Origin: Cyclospora cayetanensis
Lineage: Eukaryota; Apicomplexa; Conoidasida; Eucoccidiorida; Eimeriidae
Direction: 5' to 3'
Length of the DNA stretch: 64,000 nucleotides
Assembly (NCBI RefSeq): GCF_002999335.1
Contig: NW_020312203.1
Coordinates: 62,001 to 126,000 of the forward strand
The notes under the pieces were generated by a model. That model made no database searches, was not told the DNA's origin, and saw nothing but the letters and a program-made list of their open reading frames with translations. The translations under genes and the position numbers were made by a program. Positions 46,244 to 56,900 of this stretch are shown in pieces. How positions within the stretch are numbered: the stretch's first letter is position 1; each line of letters begins with the position of its first letter.

Positions 46244-48949
46244 GCAGCAGCAGTGGGGCGATGGCCGGACACGAAAGCAAACTGCTTGACCTGGGTCGCA
46301 CACTTTGACTGTCACTTCCCAGTCGTCTTCAGGGAGGCATCCCTCATACTGCGAAGCATCGGTGTGTTGAGGCCTGCTATTGGCGGGAGGCGAAACGAAC
46401 AATAGGCAGTTTTCAAGGCTAAAGTCCTGCAGAGCAATGCCGCGGCGGTGCAGCGACGAGAGGCCCAGCAACGCCTGATACAACAGGCGGCGAGCAACGC
46501 CCTCGGAGAGGCCCCCTGCCCTTCCTCTGCTGCCTTGGCTGTGGCACATATTGCTGCTGGAAGGAGACTGAGTGATCGGGGGGCCAGGCATGGCCGTAGC
46601 AGCATGACCGTTGCTCCCGATCTGGCGTGCTGCTGCTGTTGCGCCTGATGCTAGGGGTCCCAGAGCAGCTGATGCAGCGCAACGGATATTCATAGGAAGG
46701 GCTCCGGCCATCACATGCGCCAAGGCCCCTCCGGCAGCCGAGAGGGCAGCCGCAGCTACCGCAGCAGCAGCAGCAGCTGCTGCTGCTGGGGGTGGCGAGT
46801 GAGGGCGGGCAGCTGAGGAAGAGCGTGGGGCAGCAACCATCTGCAGCAACCCCAGCAAGTCCTCCCCATGTGCCCAAGGCGAAGTCAGGTAGAAATAATT
46901 TTCATCGTCAAAGACCTAAAACGCGCCACAGATAATGCCAACAAGGAAGAAGCAATGGTGTCGATGCAGCCCTGGTGGCAGCAATTGCTGAACCAACAGC
47001 AGCAGCAGCAAGCTGGAGGAAGACTACAAAGATTAAAGCCAATACCGCGCCACAACAAATCCAGCAGAGTGAGGAGAAGAAATTATTCGCCCCAACATTA
47101 GTGGTACGCGCAGGAGCAGAGGCACTACCACAGGAAGCAGAGAGGCGGGTCATACTTCGGTGAGAGTGTGGACGTGAGGAACGCCCTGCAGGCGCGTGGA
47201 GAAGAAAACCTCGGCAAGCGGTGTTTCTGGTACAAGGTGAAGTAGCAGATAAAGCTCCTTGTTGCTTCCAATAGCAGCAGCAGCTGCTGCTGTACCTGGG
47301 GAAAGAGATGTCCCTGCAGCTGCTGCCTGAGCCTGATCCAGCTGCAGTTGTACTAACTTCTTATCCACCGCCTTTATGGCCACGCGTTGGAAGCGGCAGC
47401 TGTTTCTACTGTTTCTACTCGTGCCTCCAAGAAGCAGCATCCCCTCGTAGAGGGGCCCGAAGAGGGTCTTTTGGTGAGGACGCAGCAGACAATATCTTCT
47501 ACCCGAGGGAGACAAAAGGCTCAAGGGTGTCTCTGACAGTGTGCTAGAGTCTTCAGGCCTACTCTCTCCGCTGGCAGCACCAGAATGCGGTGAACCCTTT
47601 TGGAGGTCTCTGTCTTGGTCTGCTTCTGCTGACCTGGCAGGCTCAGCTACACGCTTACCGTGGTTGTTAGTGGTGCTCCAGTCGCTGCTGGCCGCACGCA
47701 CATGCCTGCTGCTGGGACTGCGCCGATTGCGCCTAAAACTAGGAGAAAGACGTACTGACTGGGGAGGCTGGCACAGGTGAGTATATTGTTTTTGTTCGTG
47801 GGGGCTCCTGCTGGCCATCACATTTACAGATGAGGCGCTAAGCAGCGGTGATGGCAACGCCGTACGAGCAGCCTCGATGACGGGGGAGAAAGCAGGTGCT
47901 TTCTTTCCCCGGGTGATTGCCGCTGCCTCTAGAAATGCTGACCCTTTCTCCAAGTGAGAATCTGCTCCACATACGTGCACCTGCTGCTGCAGCTGAGAGG
48001 CCTGCTGCTGCAGCTGAGAGGCCTGATGCTGCAGCTGCGGCATTCGGTCCAGTGGGGTGGCTGAGAGGGGTATCCGGTGTCGACTTCTACCTGATCCTAC
48101 GGCACCCAAGCTTGACCGAGCACTAAACGGTGCAACTGACCACACTGGTGTTTCTGTCGTGACCGCTGGTGTCAGTCCCACTGTGGTTGGCGGCATGGTG
48201 CCACGGTTGACACAATAAGAAGTGGGTGCCTTCAAGACTGCCCCAGCGTCGCAGCGTCCTTCCTGCAACGGTCGTAACACTTGGTGCTGGCGATACTGCT
48301 GGTGCTTCCCACTACTTGCTTCTGGGGAGACTTCCGCTAGTGCTGCTGGAATTGTATCATCCCGTTTGGTGCCCTGTGCTTCCGCACCAGTGACTGGCTC
48401 ACTTCCCAGGGAAGACGGTGGCAGAGGCTCCACTGACTGCTGCTCCTGCATTTGCTGCTGCTCACAAATAGAGCTTGCCGTGAATTCTTTAGAGCCCAAG
48501 CCCGCTTGGGACCTGCGTAGGAGGCACACCTTAAGCGGATGCACTGGGATGCCCTGGAAAGCCTCTCCCCTCCGTTGCAGCGGTGAGGGATGCTGCTGCC
48601 TTATTTGCTGACTTTGTTGTGTTTGCGAGTGCGCCTGCTCTGTGCTTCCTTGCAGTAGCTTGAGTCGCGTTCCACCTGTCAGGTGTTGCTGCTCCGGGGA
48701 ATCAGTTCGCTGTGGAGCCCCACTGCTCGTACTGCAGGGAGTAGAAGCGGTAGGGTGGCAACTGCTGTTGCCGGAAGTGCAGTTGCCCCGCTGTAGAGAC
48801 TGCCGTTCGCCAGTGGCTTGATGCCGCTCCTGCAGCTGCGTCTTCACCATATGGTACTGCTGCACCGGTACTTCCTGTCGGGGGTGCTGCAATCTCTGCT
48901 GGGCATTCGGCTCCTCCTCTGAGGTGTTAGAGCACCCGATGGGCTCCAT
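41792..48949 (-). CDS. large Gln-rich divergent protein kinase
   Basis: Two exons, 48949-47156 and 46915-41792, phase 0, 2305 residues. ATG chosen at 48949; an upstream TTG was rejected. Residues about 1-500 are low complexity. The kinase N-lobe is at about 500-598 (RVAIKAVDKK, with the VAIK lysine), followed across the intron by the hinge VFDDENYFYLTSPW. The C-lobe at about 670-1040 has LHRRGIALQDFSLENCLLF, VKVCDPGQA, FRPPESF (APE-like), RVDSWCFGWSAFYLLTG and GSDRLSLTAALKHPWF. The catalytic Asp and Asn are retained, but HRD is LQD, the usual HRDLK lysine is Ser, DFG is DPG, and no clear GxGxxG loop is seen. A poly-Ala insert interrupts the C-lobe. The remaining ~1250 residues are mostly Gln-rich. 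It belongs to the Ser/Thr kinase fold; activity and substrate are unknown. More 5' exons upstream of 48949 are possible. Confidence 0.75.
44270..44304 (-). repeat. CAG tract read as poly-Gln in kinase gene
   Basis: About ten CTG units on the plus strand correspond to CAG codons on the coding minus strand, giving a pure Gln run in the C-terminal region of the kinase. Confidence 0.65.
46202..46245 (-). repeat. trinucleotide tract read as poly-Ala inside the kinase C-lobe
   Basis: About a dozen CTG units on the plus strand are read as GCA on the minus strand and give a run of 12-13 alanines. The run lies between the DPG motif and the APE-like motif, within the activation-loop region. Confidence 0.65.
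47980..48040 (-). repeat. 21-bp coding tandem repeat in kinase N-terminus
   Basis: The unit CCTGCTGCTGCAGCTGAGAGG occurs at 47980 and 48001, with a variant copy at 48022. It encodes QASQLQQ-type repeats in the minus-strand protein. Confidence 0.75.
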
Positions 48950-51900
48950 GAGGGGATGCCGAACAACTAGTGTGTAGATCAAGTGTAGCGACAGGCCCTG
49001 AGGTCACTTGGAAGGAAGGGGAGTACGGGCCCGTAATGGCAGGTACAGTTGCTGCTGTAGCTGCTGCTGTTGCTACTGTCGTATCCACTATTTATAGTAG
49101 ACAGAACCAAATGCCGCTGCCGAAGGCAAGGTTCCAGCGGGGAGAAGCGCAGCCGACGTGTTCCGTAGGGGTCGCTGTTGCCCCTGCTGCTGAGACTGCT
49201 GCGGATCTGGAGTGTACAGCGCAGCGGCTTCTGTCTCACTGCCACAGAGACAGCCCGAAATATGTCACTTTTCTCTTTGGGCGATGCCGCCGGCTGTTGC
49301 TGCCTCCGTTGTTGCCTCGGGGTGGCAGCAAGCTGTCGATGCTGCATAAGCGACAGAAGCAGCGGCTGCGGCGGCAGCAACAGCAGTAAAAGCAGCCTGT
49401 TCTATTGGGAACGAGACTCTTGAGGTCGCAGAACAAGGCATTTGAGAAAGCGCGAAAGGAAGTGATGAGCCGTGGAAAGCAAAGAAGCCGCAGAGACACT
49501 AGATGTAAGGGGCGTGTCAGACGCAGCGGCCTCAGCAGCAGCAACTACGGCCGCAGCAGCAGTGGCTGCTGATACTGCTGCTGCAGCAGTATTCCTGCCG
49601 GTGTTGTTGCTGCTCCTGTGCTCACTTAAAAAGAAATATATACTGGCACAGAAAAGGGGAAACATAGGACCGGGCACACATATAAGCGGGAACAGACACG
49701 AAAGGCAGAATCGGCGGTATCAACAAAAGGATGTGTTTCATCGAGGCAGGCGTAGCCAACGGACCAGCATAGGGCACTCTTCAGGCCTAATGCTTTTCCC
49801 TAGCGGCCCTGTGTATGCATTTATCTACTCTTTACCCTTCAGTTTCGACGTTTCAGCGCTAAAGAAAAGGGCGCGGTATTTTCGCGGCGTTCAGCGTGAG
49901 GAACACACTACCCAGGATCGACCAGTGGCTCCCTATGCAAACAGGCCTCTCCGATTTTGGCATACGGTTGAGCCTAGCCTAACAGAATAATTTAGAATCT
50001 GTAGAATGAGACTCAGAAGTCATTTGATCCTTTTTGCTCCACAGCGACATACCTGTGGAAACTTTGGATGGCGCCGATTGTTGCTACAGCTGCTCCTGCT
50101 TTTCTGCTACTGTTGTCCCTTGCTAGTACTAAGGATGCTGTTGTCCAAAATTGTGACCTGAACTAGCAGCCGTTGTGTGAAGACGTTCGCATTGCAACCC
50201 TGGGTAACAGTAGGGAAAAAGGCTTCTCGACACCTAGGGGTCGTGCAGGCTCGAGAAGCCCCCAAGCCACGTATCCATCAGCCAGCTGAAAGAGCAGCAA
50301 CTCTAGTAGCTGTGATCATGCGCCAGCATATACATAAGTCTACTCACCTGCGTTTGATTGCTACGAAGAGGCCCAAAAAGCCCAGATATTAGCAAAGTGC
50401 TAGAAACAGAGGTGGCACGAACTAGTGTCGAGAAAGTTGCTCTCCCTGCCATTGTTGTGGATACTACTACACTTTAACTACATTAAGCCTCACATGGGTC
50501 CGTGTTAGCTGGCTGCAGAAATGGGGTATGTGAGACACAGCAATGAAGGAATTAAAGGGTTTGCCGTGCGTATGCAGGAAAGAGGGAGCACTTTAAAGTC
50601 CACTTATGTGCTTGATCACCTGATGCTTTCAGACTTGTGAGTGGCCCTTTTCTTCTGGTTGTGCCTTGTCTCTTTCCTGGTGCCTCTTTGCATGCTTAGC
50701 CTACTGGTTGCTAGGGCGTCCTCAGAGATGTGCTCGTTTTCCTCGGGCTTCCTCTGGACCGTGGAAGCAGCACTGCCTAATGTCTGTGAATCTCAGCCTG
50801 CTTGTTTGAGGCAAGCTATCAGGACAAAAAACTCTCCCCCCTGACGCTTTCCATGTACATGCGGTGAACCGACTTTCAGTTGCACTCACAACTGCGAAAG
50901 GACAGTGCTGCGAGGGCTATTGCAGTAACACTTGCTACTGTTGGAGCAGACAAACGACAGCTAACAAAGCTCTTGTACCCAAGCAAAGCGAAACTGGAGT
51001 CACGGTTTGGGCTTACTCACAGAGAACTGCCACCCTCGCGCTTCTTAAAAGGGCTGTGAGGCCGATAAATTTTGGCTTGCCACTTGGCATAAAGAGTGAC
51101 CTTCGCCTCAGTTCTAAAAAATATATTGATCAACTAGAAACCAGTTTGTAAAATCCAGTCATTACCGGTTTTAGAGATGGCGTGTGAGCAGCCGTGACTT
51201 ATCTGACAGTCATCAAGGACTACGGGGATGTATGAAGAGGAAAGGGGAAGGGTACTTCTCTTTCGCGAATCCAATCTGCTGCGTCCAACAGCGCTCGGTT
51301 TAAGTCTAATTAGCCGTCTTCAAGTGAGAAACTGCCATCTTTCCATGTTCTCTGCGCTGTTGTTCTTGGTAATACCAGGCATAAGAAGGACGCCCAGGTC
51401 GATGCGTTCCTTCTGGTGCTATTGACTTAAGAGTTCATTTTCTATCGCGGTCTGCTATTCTCCTCGCGACGCCCCTGGCTCTGCTTCTACCATACCCAAG
51501 GCTGTATTCCCCCCTCCGTGCTTTTGCATTTGTAAATGGCCAGCTGTTTACTCGTGTGTCCATTCTATTTCCTTGCGTGTCCACTTGGCGCTGTCTCCCG
51601 GCTCTTAATTCTAACTGGTTCCCTGTGAAGCGTGCAAAGAGTTGCACTTCGGCGCTTTCTACGACAAGCATTATATTTAACCAAGCATTTTTTGCCAATT
51701 AGTCCCGCTGTTAGTATGTTATTTGTTCTAGAGTAGTGTCAGCCCTACATATAGGCTGCTAGCAAGTACACCTAGCTGCAAATGCTTGAAGTGGCTAGAG
51801 CACGCAGTATTGCGCACACTAGCTGGCCCCCGCTCTCCGCCCGTGCGGGGATTCAGAGGGGCGAGGGCACGGTAAGGGGGGATCGGCAGAGGAGTACACT

Positions 51901-53146
51901 CAGTGACATTCTAGGAAGTTCTGTAGTGTGTTTGGGGCTGCGTGCTTCCTACGATAAGCCGAAACAGAGTTTTACATTTTTCCTCTGGGCGCCAATCTGC
52001 TGCAGGTGTCCGTAATTAGTTTGCCTCGCCTTTCGACCTTCTGCCTGAGGCTTACGCACCGAAGGTTGAGGCCCCCGGACACCTCAATGCACCTTCACCG
52101 AAACAGGAACCTTCATTCAGAGGCTCCTTGTGGCAATCTTCAAATTTGCCATCAATAATTTCTGTCCTCTTCTACTTTGATAATCTCTTTGGGGCTCTTC
52201 GTGGTCAGCTCTCCGTACGGAAGACCTCAATGGGCTTTCGGACAGTCTCGCGCCTTCCGTGCAGCCCCTTGTAGAACGTTCTAAATAGGTCTTGATAAGA
52301 ATGTACTTGGATCCTGACTAAATGCAAACATGGGATAAAGTCCTTGAGTGATTCGTAACAGAATTCTTTGCCTTCTTTACCCTCGGCCCACAGAATTTGC
52401 ATGGCCGGAGAAGATCAAAGAGCCTAGGCTCGCGCAGCTGCTTGCTTTACGAGCTCCGAGATTTCGCAGCTCGTAGCACCCATCTAGTTGCTTATAGTTT
52501 AGCGCACGCACATTTAGCTTCGCGCCTTCTTGTATCGAGCTATGAGGACTCTGCAACGAACAAGAAACACAGACAGATAGACCAATACGTCAACTCGTTG
52601 CTAATTTTTAGCCAAAAATAATGGGTGTTGGTGAAAATATTGAAGTGTTGCGCAACTCTATACTACACCTTGGGTATGAGTGCGGTGCACTGTTTCTTAG
52701 TGGCAGCCGACGCCCTCTGTCCTTCTCTGTACTGCCTGTGCAATACCCCAGGGAGGATGGGCTCCGCATTACATCAATTCAACAATAGGTCGTTGACTTC
52801 CTCTTGCCTTTTTGTGTTGCGTCCTCACACACGTAGGTGCTGCCTACGAAGCAGCGAGTTTGGGGGCCTCCTAGTGGGGACTGGGGGGCCCAGGGGGGAC
52901 ACGGCAGACGTCATCAGGGTGTATCGACACCTCGCGCATAATCCATGTCACGCACTTTGCATCATCAGGATATCCCGGAAAATTGCCCGTTGAGGGCCGC
53001 ATTTCTCCTTCCGTATTCCTGCCTTAGCAGAGGCCCTGCAGACATCGTTGCGCCTGGCGGCGCTGCTGCCGGTCCTTCTGCTCCTGCCGCCGCTGCATCT
53101 CTCTTGTCGTGCAGTCGTGCATTCCTGTATCCGGCTGCCAGACAAC
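48950..53146. other. gene-poor stretch between divergent genes
   Basis: From 48950 to about 49680 trinucleotide-rich open frames continue on both strands. They could include upstream exons or 5' leader of the kinase gene, but no phased junction was found. From 49700 to 53000 no gene is supported. A copy of the dispersed repeat lies near 52380-52690. The last ~250 bases before 53147 are GC-rich with GGGGGGCCCAGGGGGG near 52885 and are likely promoter for the Derlin gene. Confidence 0.4.
52380..52690 (-). repeat. dispersed LTR-like repeat, copy R6
   Basis: Reverse orientation. It shares CTTGTATCGAGCT exactly with the reverse complement of the copy at 20.6-21.0 kb and has the order CATCTAGTTGC, GCGCACGCACATTTAG, CTTGTATCGAGCT, AGATAGACCAATACGTCAACTC, AATATTGAAGTGTTGCGC. 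Confidence 0.5.
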
Positions 53147-54546
53147 ATGCAGCAGGTGCTGTTGCAGCCCCAGTTGCGGTTGTGCCTTCTGCTGCTGTTG
53201 GCACTGCTGGCGCAGCAACCGCCCTGCGAATCCCACCTTCTCCTGACTCCTACGGATGCGCCTTCCGGAAACCCCGGGATTACCATTGCTACACGAGCTG
53301 CTTCGAAGGGGCCTGCAACAGCCGATGTAGCGGCAGTAACACTACCTGCTGCTGCTCTTTCTAGTTACGCAGCAGGAACGCCAGCAGGCGCAGTAGCAGC
53401 CCCCCCAAGGCCTTTGGCCTTTTTCGGCGTTGGGCGTGCCCCCCCTCGGTCTTGGCTACTGCAACAGCAGAAAAAAGGGGCTTTGGACAGGCTACGAGAC
53501 AGCGCCTTGTGGCACGGTTGCAGCAGCCTGCTCAGGTCGTACACTGAAATACCTGTCGCCACACGATCCTGGCTTACAGCCTCTTTTCTGCTGTCAGTCC
53601 TGGGCACAGGAGAGCGCCCACTGGTTCCTCCCGAGGCCCTTTGCATGCACTGGGGCCGTGCCGGTAGAGCCCTTGAGCTTTGGAGGCCTCTGACGGCGGC
53701 CCTCTTTCAAGGCCCCTTCTCCTTTTCCACGCTCACGCGCATCTATGCGTCCTATGTGGCTCTTCGGCAGCTGGAAACAACAGAGAGACAGGCCCTGCTG
53801 CATCAGCCCTGCAGCGACGTAAAGGCTCTGTCACCCCGGCGACAGCAGCTCCTGCAGCAGCAGCAACAAAAATTGCTGCAACAGCAACGGGAGCTACAGC
53901 ACCAGTGGAAGGACCCCAAAGCCTTTGCTGCAGCAGCCGCGTCAGCCTCTGGCACTGCACACCTGTTTCAGTTCTTAGCTGTGGAGTGCTTACTCTTGGC
54001 AGCAGCAGGAAGTGCCCTGGGTATGCCCTTCTATGGCAGCCCTTTGACCGCCGCTGCCACCTACGTCATCAGCAAAACCAATCCGGAAAAAAAAGCACCT
54101 CTTCCTCTGGGCCTTCAGGTACCTCAGAAGGTCCTTCCCTTTGCTTTGGCTGCTCTAGATGCTGTGCAGCAGCAAAGTCTTCAGGGCGCAGTGCCAGCCC
54201 TCCTCGGCATAGCCACAGGACACATCTTCTACCTCCTCAAGAAGGTGAGCAGCCAATATAGAGTTCTGTACTCTAGGATTTCCATGAGAACACTGGTTTA
54301 GCCTTTAAACAATGGGTATGCTGATTAAGTAGCTGCTGATCTCCTCTTAGAGCTCTCCCTTTCCCGTCCTCCCGCCTTCCTACCCCGATAGTGTGAGGGT
54401 ATCAGGGCAAAGTGAGAAACAGGTAGAGGACGGGGTATGGGGGCCACTGTATCTTCTAGCCCTCAGTAAAGCATCCATTCATACCCTGTTGCATCTTGTA
54501 AAACCTACAGAGCACAAGCACACAACGTTGACGCTTACTGTGTAGA
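53147..54546 (+). CDS. Derlin, probable plastid (SELMA-type) Der1
   Basis: Exon 1 is 53147-54244 (366 codons). A likely second exon follows an acceptor CTCCTCTTAG near 54350 in phase 0 and stays open to a stop at about 54546, though its far end is uncertain. The ATG at 53147 begins a signal-peptide-like leader (RLCLLLLLALLA, residues 11-22) and a long spacer; TTG at 53048 was rejected. Residues about 131-366 match the Der1/Derlin rhomboid-like pseudoprotease fold: SYTEIPVATRSWLTASF, the loop motif ELWRPLTAALFQGPFSF with the conserved W179-R180, hydrophobic segments near 270-290, ISKTNPEKKAPLPLGLQVP, and GIATGHIFYLL with GxxxG. A Gln-rich insert at about 212-255 separates early segments. Derlins form retrotranslocation channels with Cdc48/ubiquitin; a leader before the Derlin domain points to the copy used for protein import into the secondary plastid rather than ER-associated degradation. 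Targeting is inferred. Confidence 0.7.
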
Positions 54547-55234
54547 GCTAACCCTGCTATGTGCCAAACAGTCTATTCAAGCAGCCACGTCAGTCAAGGA
54601 GACTCCTTGACCTCAGCCAATTGGGGTACGGATCCTACAGGTTAAGGTAGGCATGCCTGCCACACCCTACGGAGAATCGACGGCTGTGGCTTGGAATTTT
54701 CTGTGCGTAGGTTGTGCCGGCAAAGACGGGCATTCAGATGTTGCCCTTCCCCTCCCTCACCTACCGCCTGTTGCTGCAAAAGCAGGTACGTGACGCAGCA
54801 GGCAGTTCTTCCGCTGCTGCTGCACGCATTAGTAGCAAATTCCTGCGCTAAGGCGCAGCCGCGAGCTTTGTTCTGGATCAGAAGGCTCGCAGGACAGTGG
54901 TAGCAGCTGCTGCGTCTGCATTGGACAAATTCTTTTGCTGGCACTTGTGACCAGCTAAACGTCTCTGTACCTACCGGAGTTACACACGCATGTGAGCGTT
55001 ACTCTGTTCGGGCTTCCACGGGCAGAACAAGGGGCCCCCAGCTTTAGTCTGCGTTTTTGTTTTATAGATGCTACTGCAGTGCGTACACACGGTGTTGATT
55101 TGTACGTGCCGGTACGCCAAAGGCACACAAAATAGAAACTAGCGTAGAGCTAGATGGAAGAGTGCAGGTGGCCGTGGCTATACAAAATTTTATCACGCGG
55201 GGGATGCCAATTGTCTCCCTTAGTTGCCCTCTTA

Positions 55235-55625
55235 CGTTAGGAGCCGTAGTTGTAACACTTAATCCGAGGTCTGTGTAAAGAGACCCTTTACTCCAGACTC
55301 AATGAAAATTTCATATATCCATTGATGCGCTTCTCTAGAGAATTCCCACCTTCCTGCGCCCCTAAGAGTTCCAGACATGGGTAGAGAGGGACAGCTAGGT
55401 CCCATCTTGCTGCATTCTCTAAACACTTCAAGCAGGCACAGCCAGTTGCATACAACATCTAGCACACACGCACATTCCATCGTCTTCTTGTTTCGAGCAA
55501 GGATCAGTCTGCAGTAAAAAGATATACAATCCGACAGATCACATAGTCAATACTGTTTTCCAGTTAAATATAGAGTAGCGAAAAGTGTCCGAGCATAGCT
55601 CACTCCGCCACACGAGTGACCTGAG
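55235..55625 (-). repeat. dispersed LTR-like repeat, copy R7
   Basis: The best preserved reverse copy. CTTTACTCCAGACTCAATGAAAATT compares with the reverse complement of copy F2 (CAACTCCAGACTCAATACAAAA). It continues with GGTAGAGAGGGACAGCTAGG, CTAGCACACACGCACATTCC, TTGTTTCGAGCAAGG and AGCATAGCTCACTCCGCCACA. Confidence 0.55.
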
Positions 55626-56204
55626 CCACGACTATACACACGATGCGCTCAGCACTGCCACACAGTGATTCAGTAAATCAGAAGTATGCGCACGGCATCA
55701 AAAGTCACTCAATGGTCAGTGCATGCCTATTGCATGTTGCCATGTTGACTGCACAGCACTATAGCGGCCCTTGGGCGATTTCGCGTAGCTGGGCTAATTA
55801 GTTACCAATGAAAAGAGCCTCTATGCAGGGTGAACGACTCCGAATAGGCTCTGCAGTGTGAGGCGGCAGCTGAATAACACTCATTTCGGAAGAGTGAACC
55901 ATTAGGCTGCTGCAGACCACTAGCTGCTGCTGTTTCTGGTGCTGCCATGACGTGTTGGTGGAACGCTTATGGATTGAGTGTTTCCAAAGCCCTGATGTTG
56001 CTGGCGCAGTAAATTTTAGAAATAACTGGTGACTAAATCCAGAAAATTCAGCCATTTGTACGCTTTTGCAGTTCTACCTGAAACTGCCCGTCAATGGGCT
56101 ACCTGTCCATCTTTAAAAGGAACCAAACTTATCGCGTTGTACATACAGCATTCAAGTAGCTTTTCCCCTTGAGCGGCCTCATATCGATCTTAGGGATGAT
56201 ATTC

Positions 56205-56255
56205 TTAAGAGTGCTTAGGGTGTGCGATTTAGGGTGTGGGAGTTTAGGGTTTGCT
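56205..56255 (+). repeat. degenerate telomere-like heptamer cluster
   Basis: Four imperfect units appear in about 50 bases: CTTAGGGTG, TTTAGGGTG, TTTAGGGTTT and a GGGAG-linked spacer. They are in the same orientation as the cluster at 182-257. Interstitial, not terminal. Confidence 0.55.
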
Positions 56256-56900
56256 GGCACTGCCGCATGCATTCGGGAGCTGTAGTCTGAAGGCAGCAGT
56301 GGATGCACATGTGCTACCCAGTTGTATCGGGCTTCTGCTTTCCATGTGTACCTCAAACTCGAATTTATAAGAGGCGGACCTTTCTCATTTTCCTTAGAAG
56401 GCAACAAAAGCAGGCGAAGGCATTGCTTAGTCATTCCATTTGCGGCTAGCAGCAACTGCGGGCACACAAAACTCTTAACCTGATACGTTCATCGCATATC
56501 CGTTGCTTCCCTCTTTTTTCTCTCATACGTGTTTGCTAGTCTGCTTTACTATTGGCTGCTACTGTTTTGATATCTCCCCCCTGCAGCAGCATCCACAGCA
56601 GCTGGGGAAACAGCAACGCGGCATTTCGCTCCTTTGCTGTTCCTAAGGAATTAGGTGACTGTTTTCTTTCAGCGTGTTGGTTCTTGACCTTTGTTGCAGC
56701 AGCGGCAGCAGCTGGTGCTGCTTCAGGTGACCTGCCGCTGCCGCCGGTGTCGCACCAACTATTGCAGTTACGCTCTGTCGCTGCAAGGTAGCTACCTGTA
56801 CACCTGAACTGCTTCAGCCTTTCCACAAAACTCTGTCTAGTGCCTCTTCTCGTGGCGGGAGGAGCACACCCAGTAGTAGCAGCAACAGCACTGAGTAGCA

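Larger units (their letters stand above)
54550..56900. other. intergenic stretch with repeat copy and telomere-like heptamers
   Basis: No gene is supported. A minus-strand frame at 54642-54944 has no recognisable feature. The stretch holds dispersed-repeat copy R7 (about 55235-55625) and a telomere-like cluster at 56205-56255. The last ~350 bases are probably the promoter and leader of the next gene. Confidence 0.45.

Noticed and set aside
49402..49677. 91-codon minus-strand ORF with Ala/Thr runs
   Set aside because: Could be a terminal exon, but no acceptor or upstream exon in phase was found, and the antisense is equally open.
54642..54944. 100-codon minus-strand ORF downstream of the Derlin gene
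   Set aside because: No motif, hydrophobic pattern or splice partner; likely chance.
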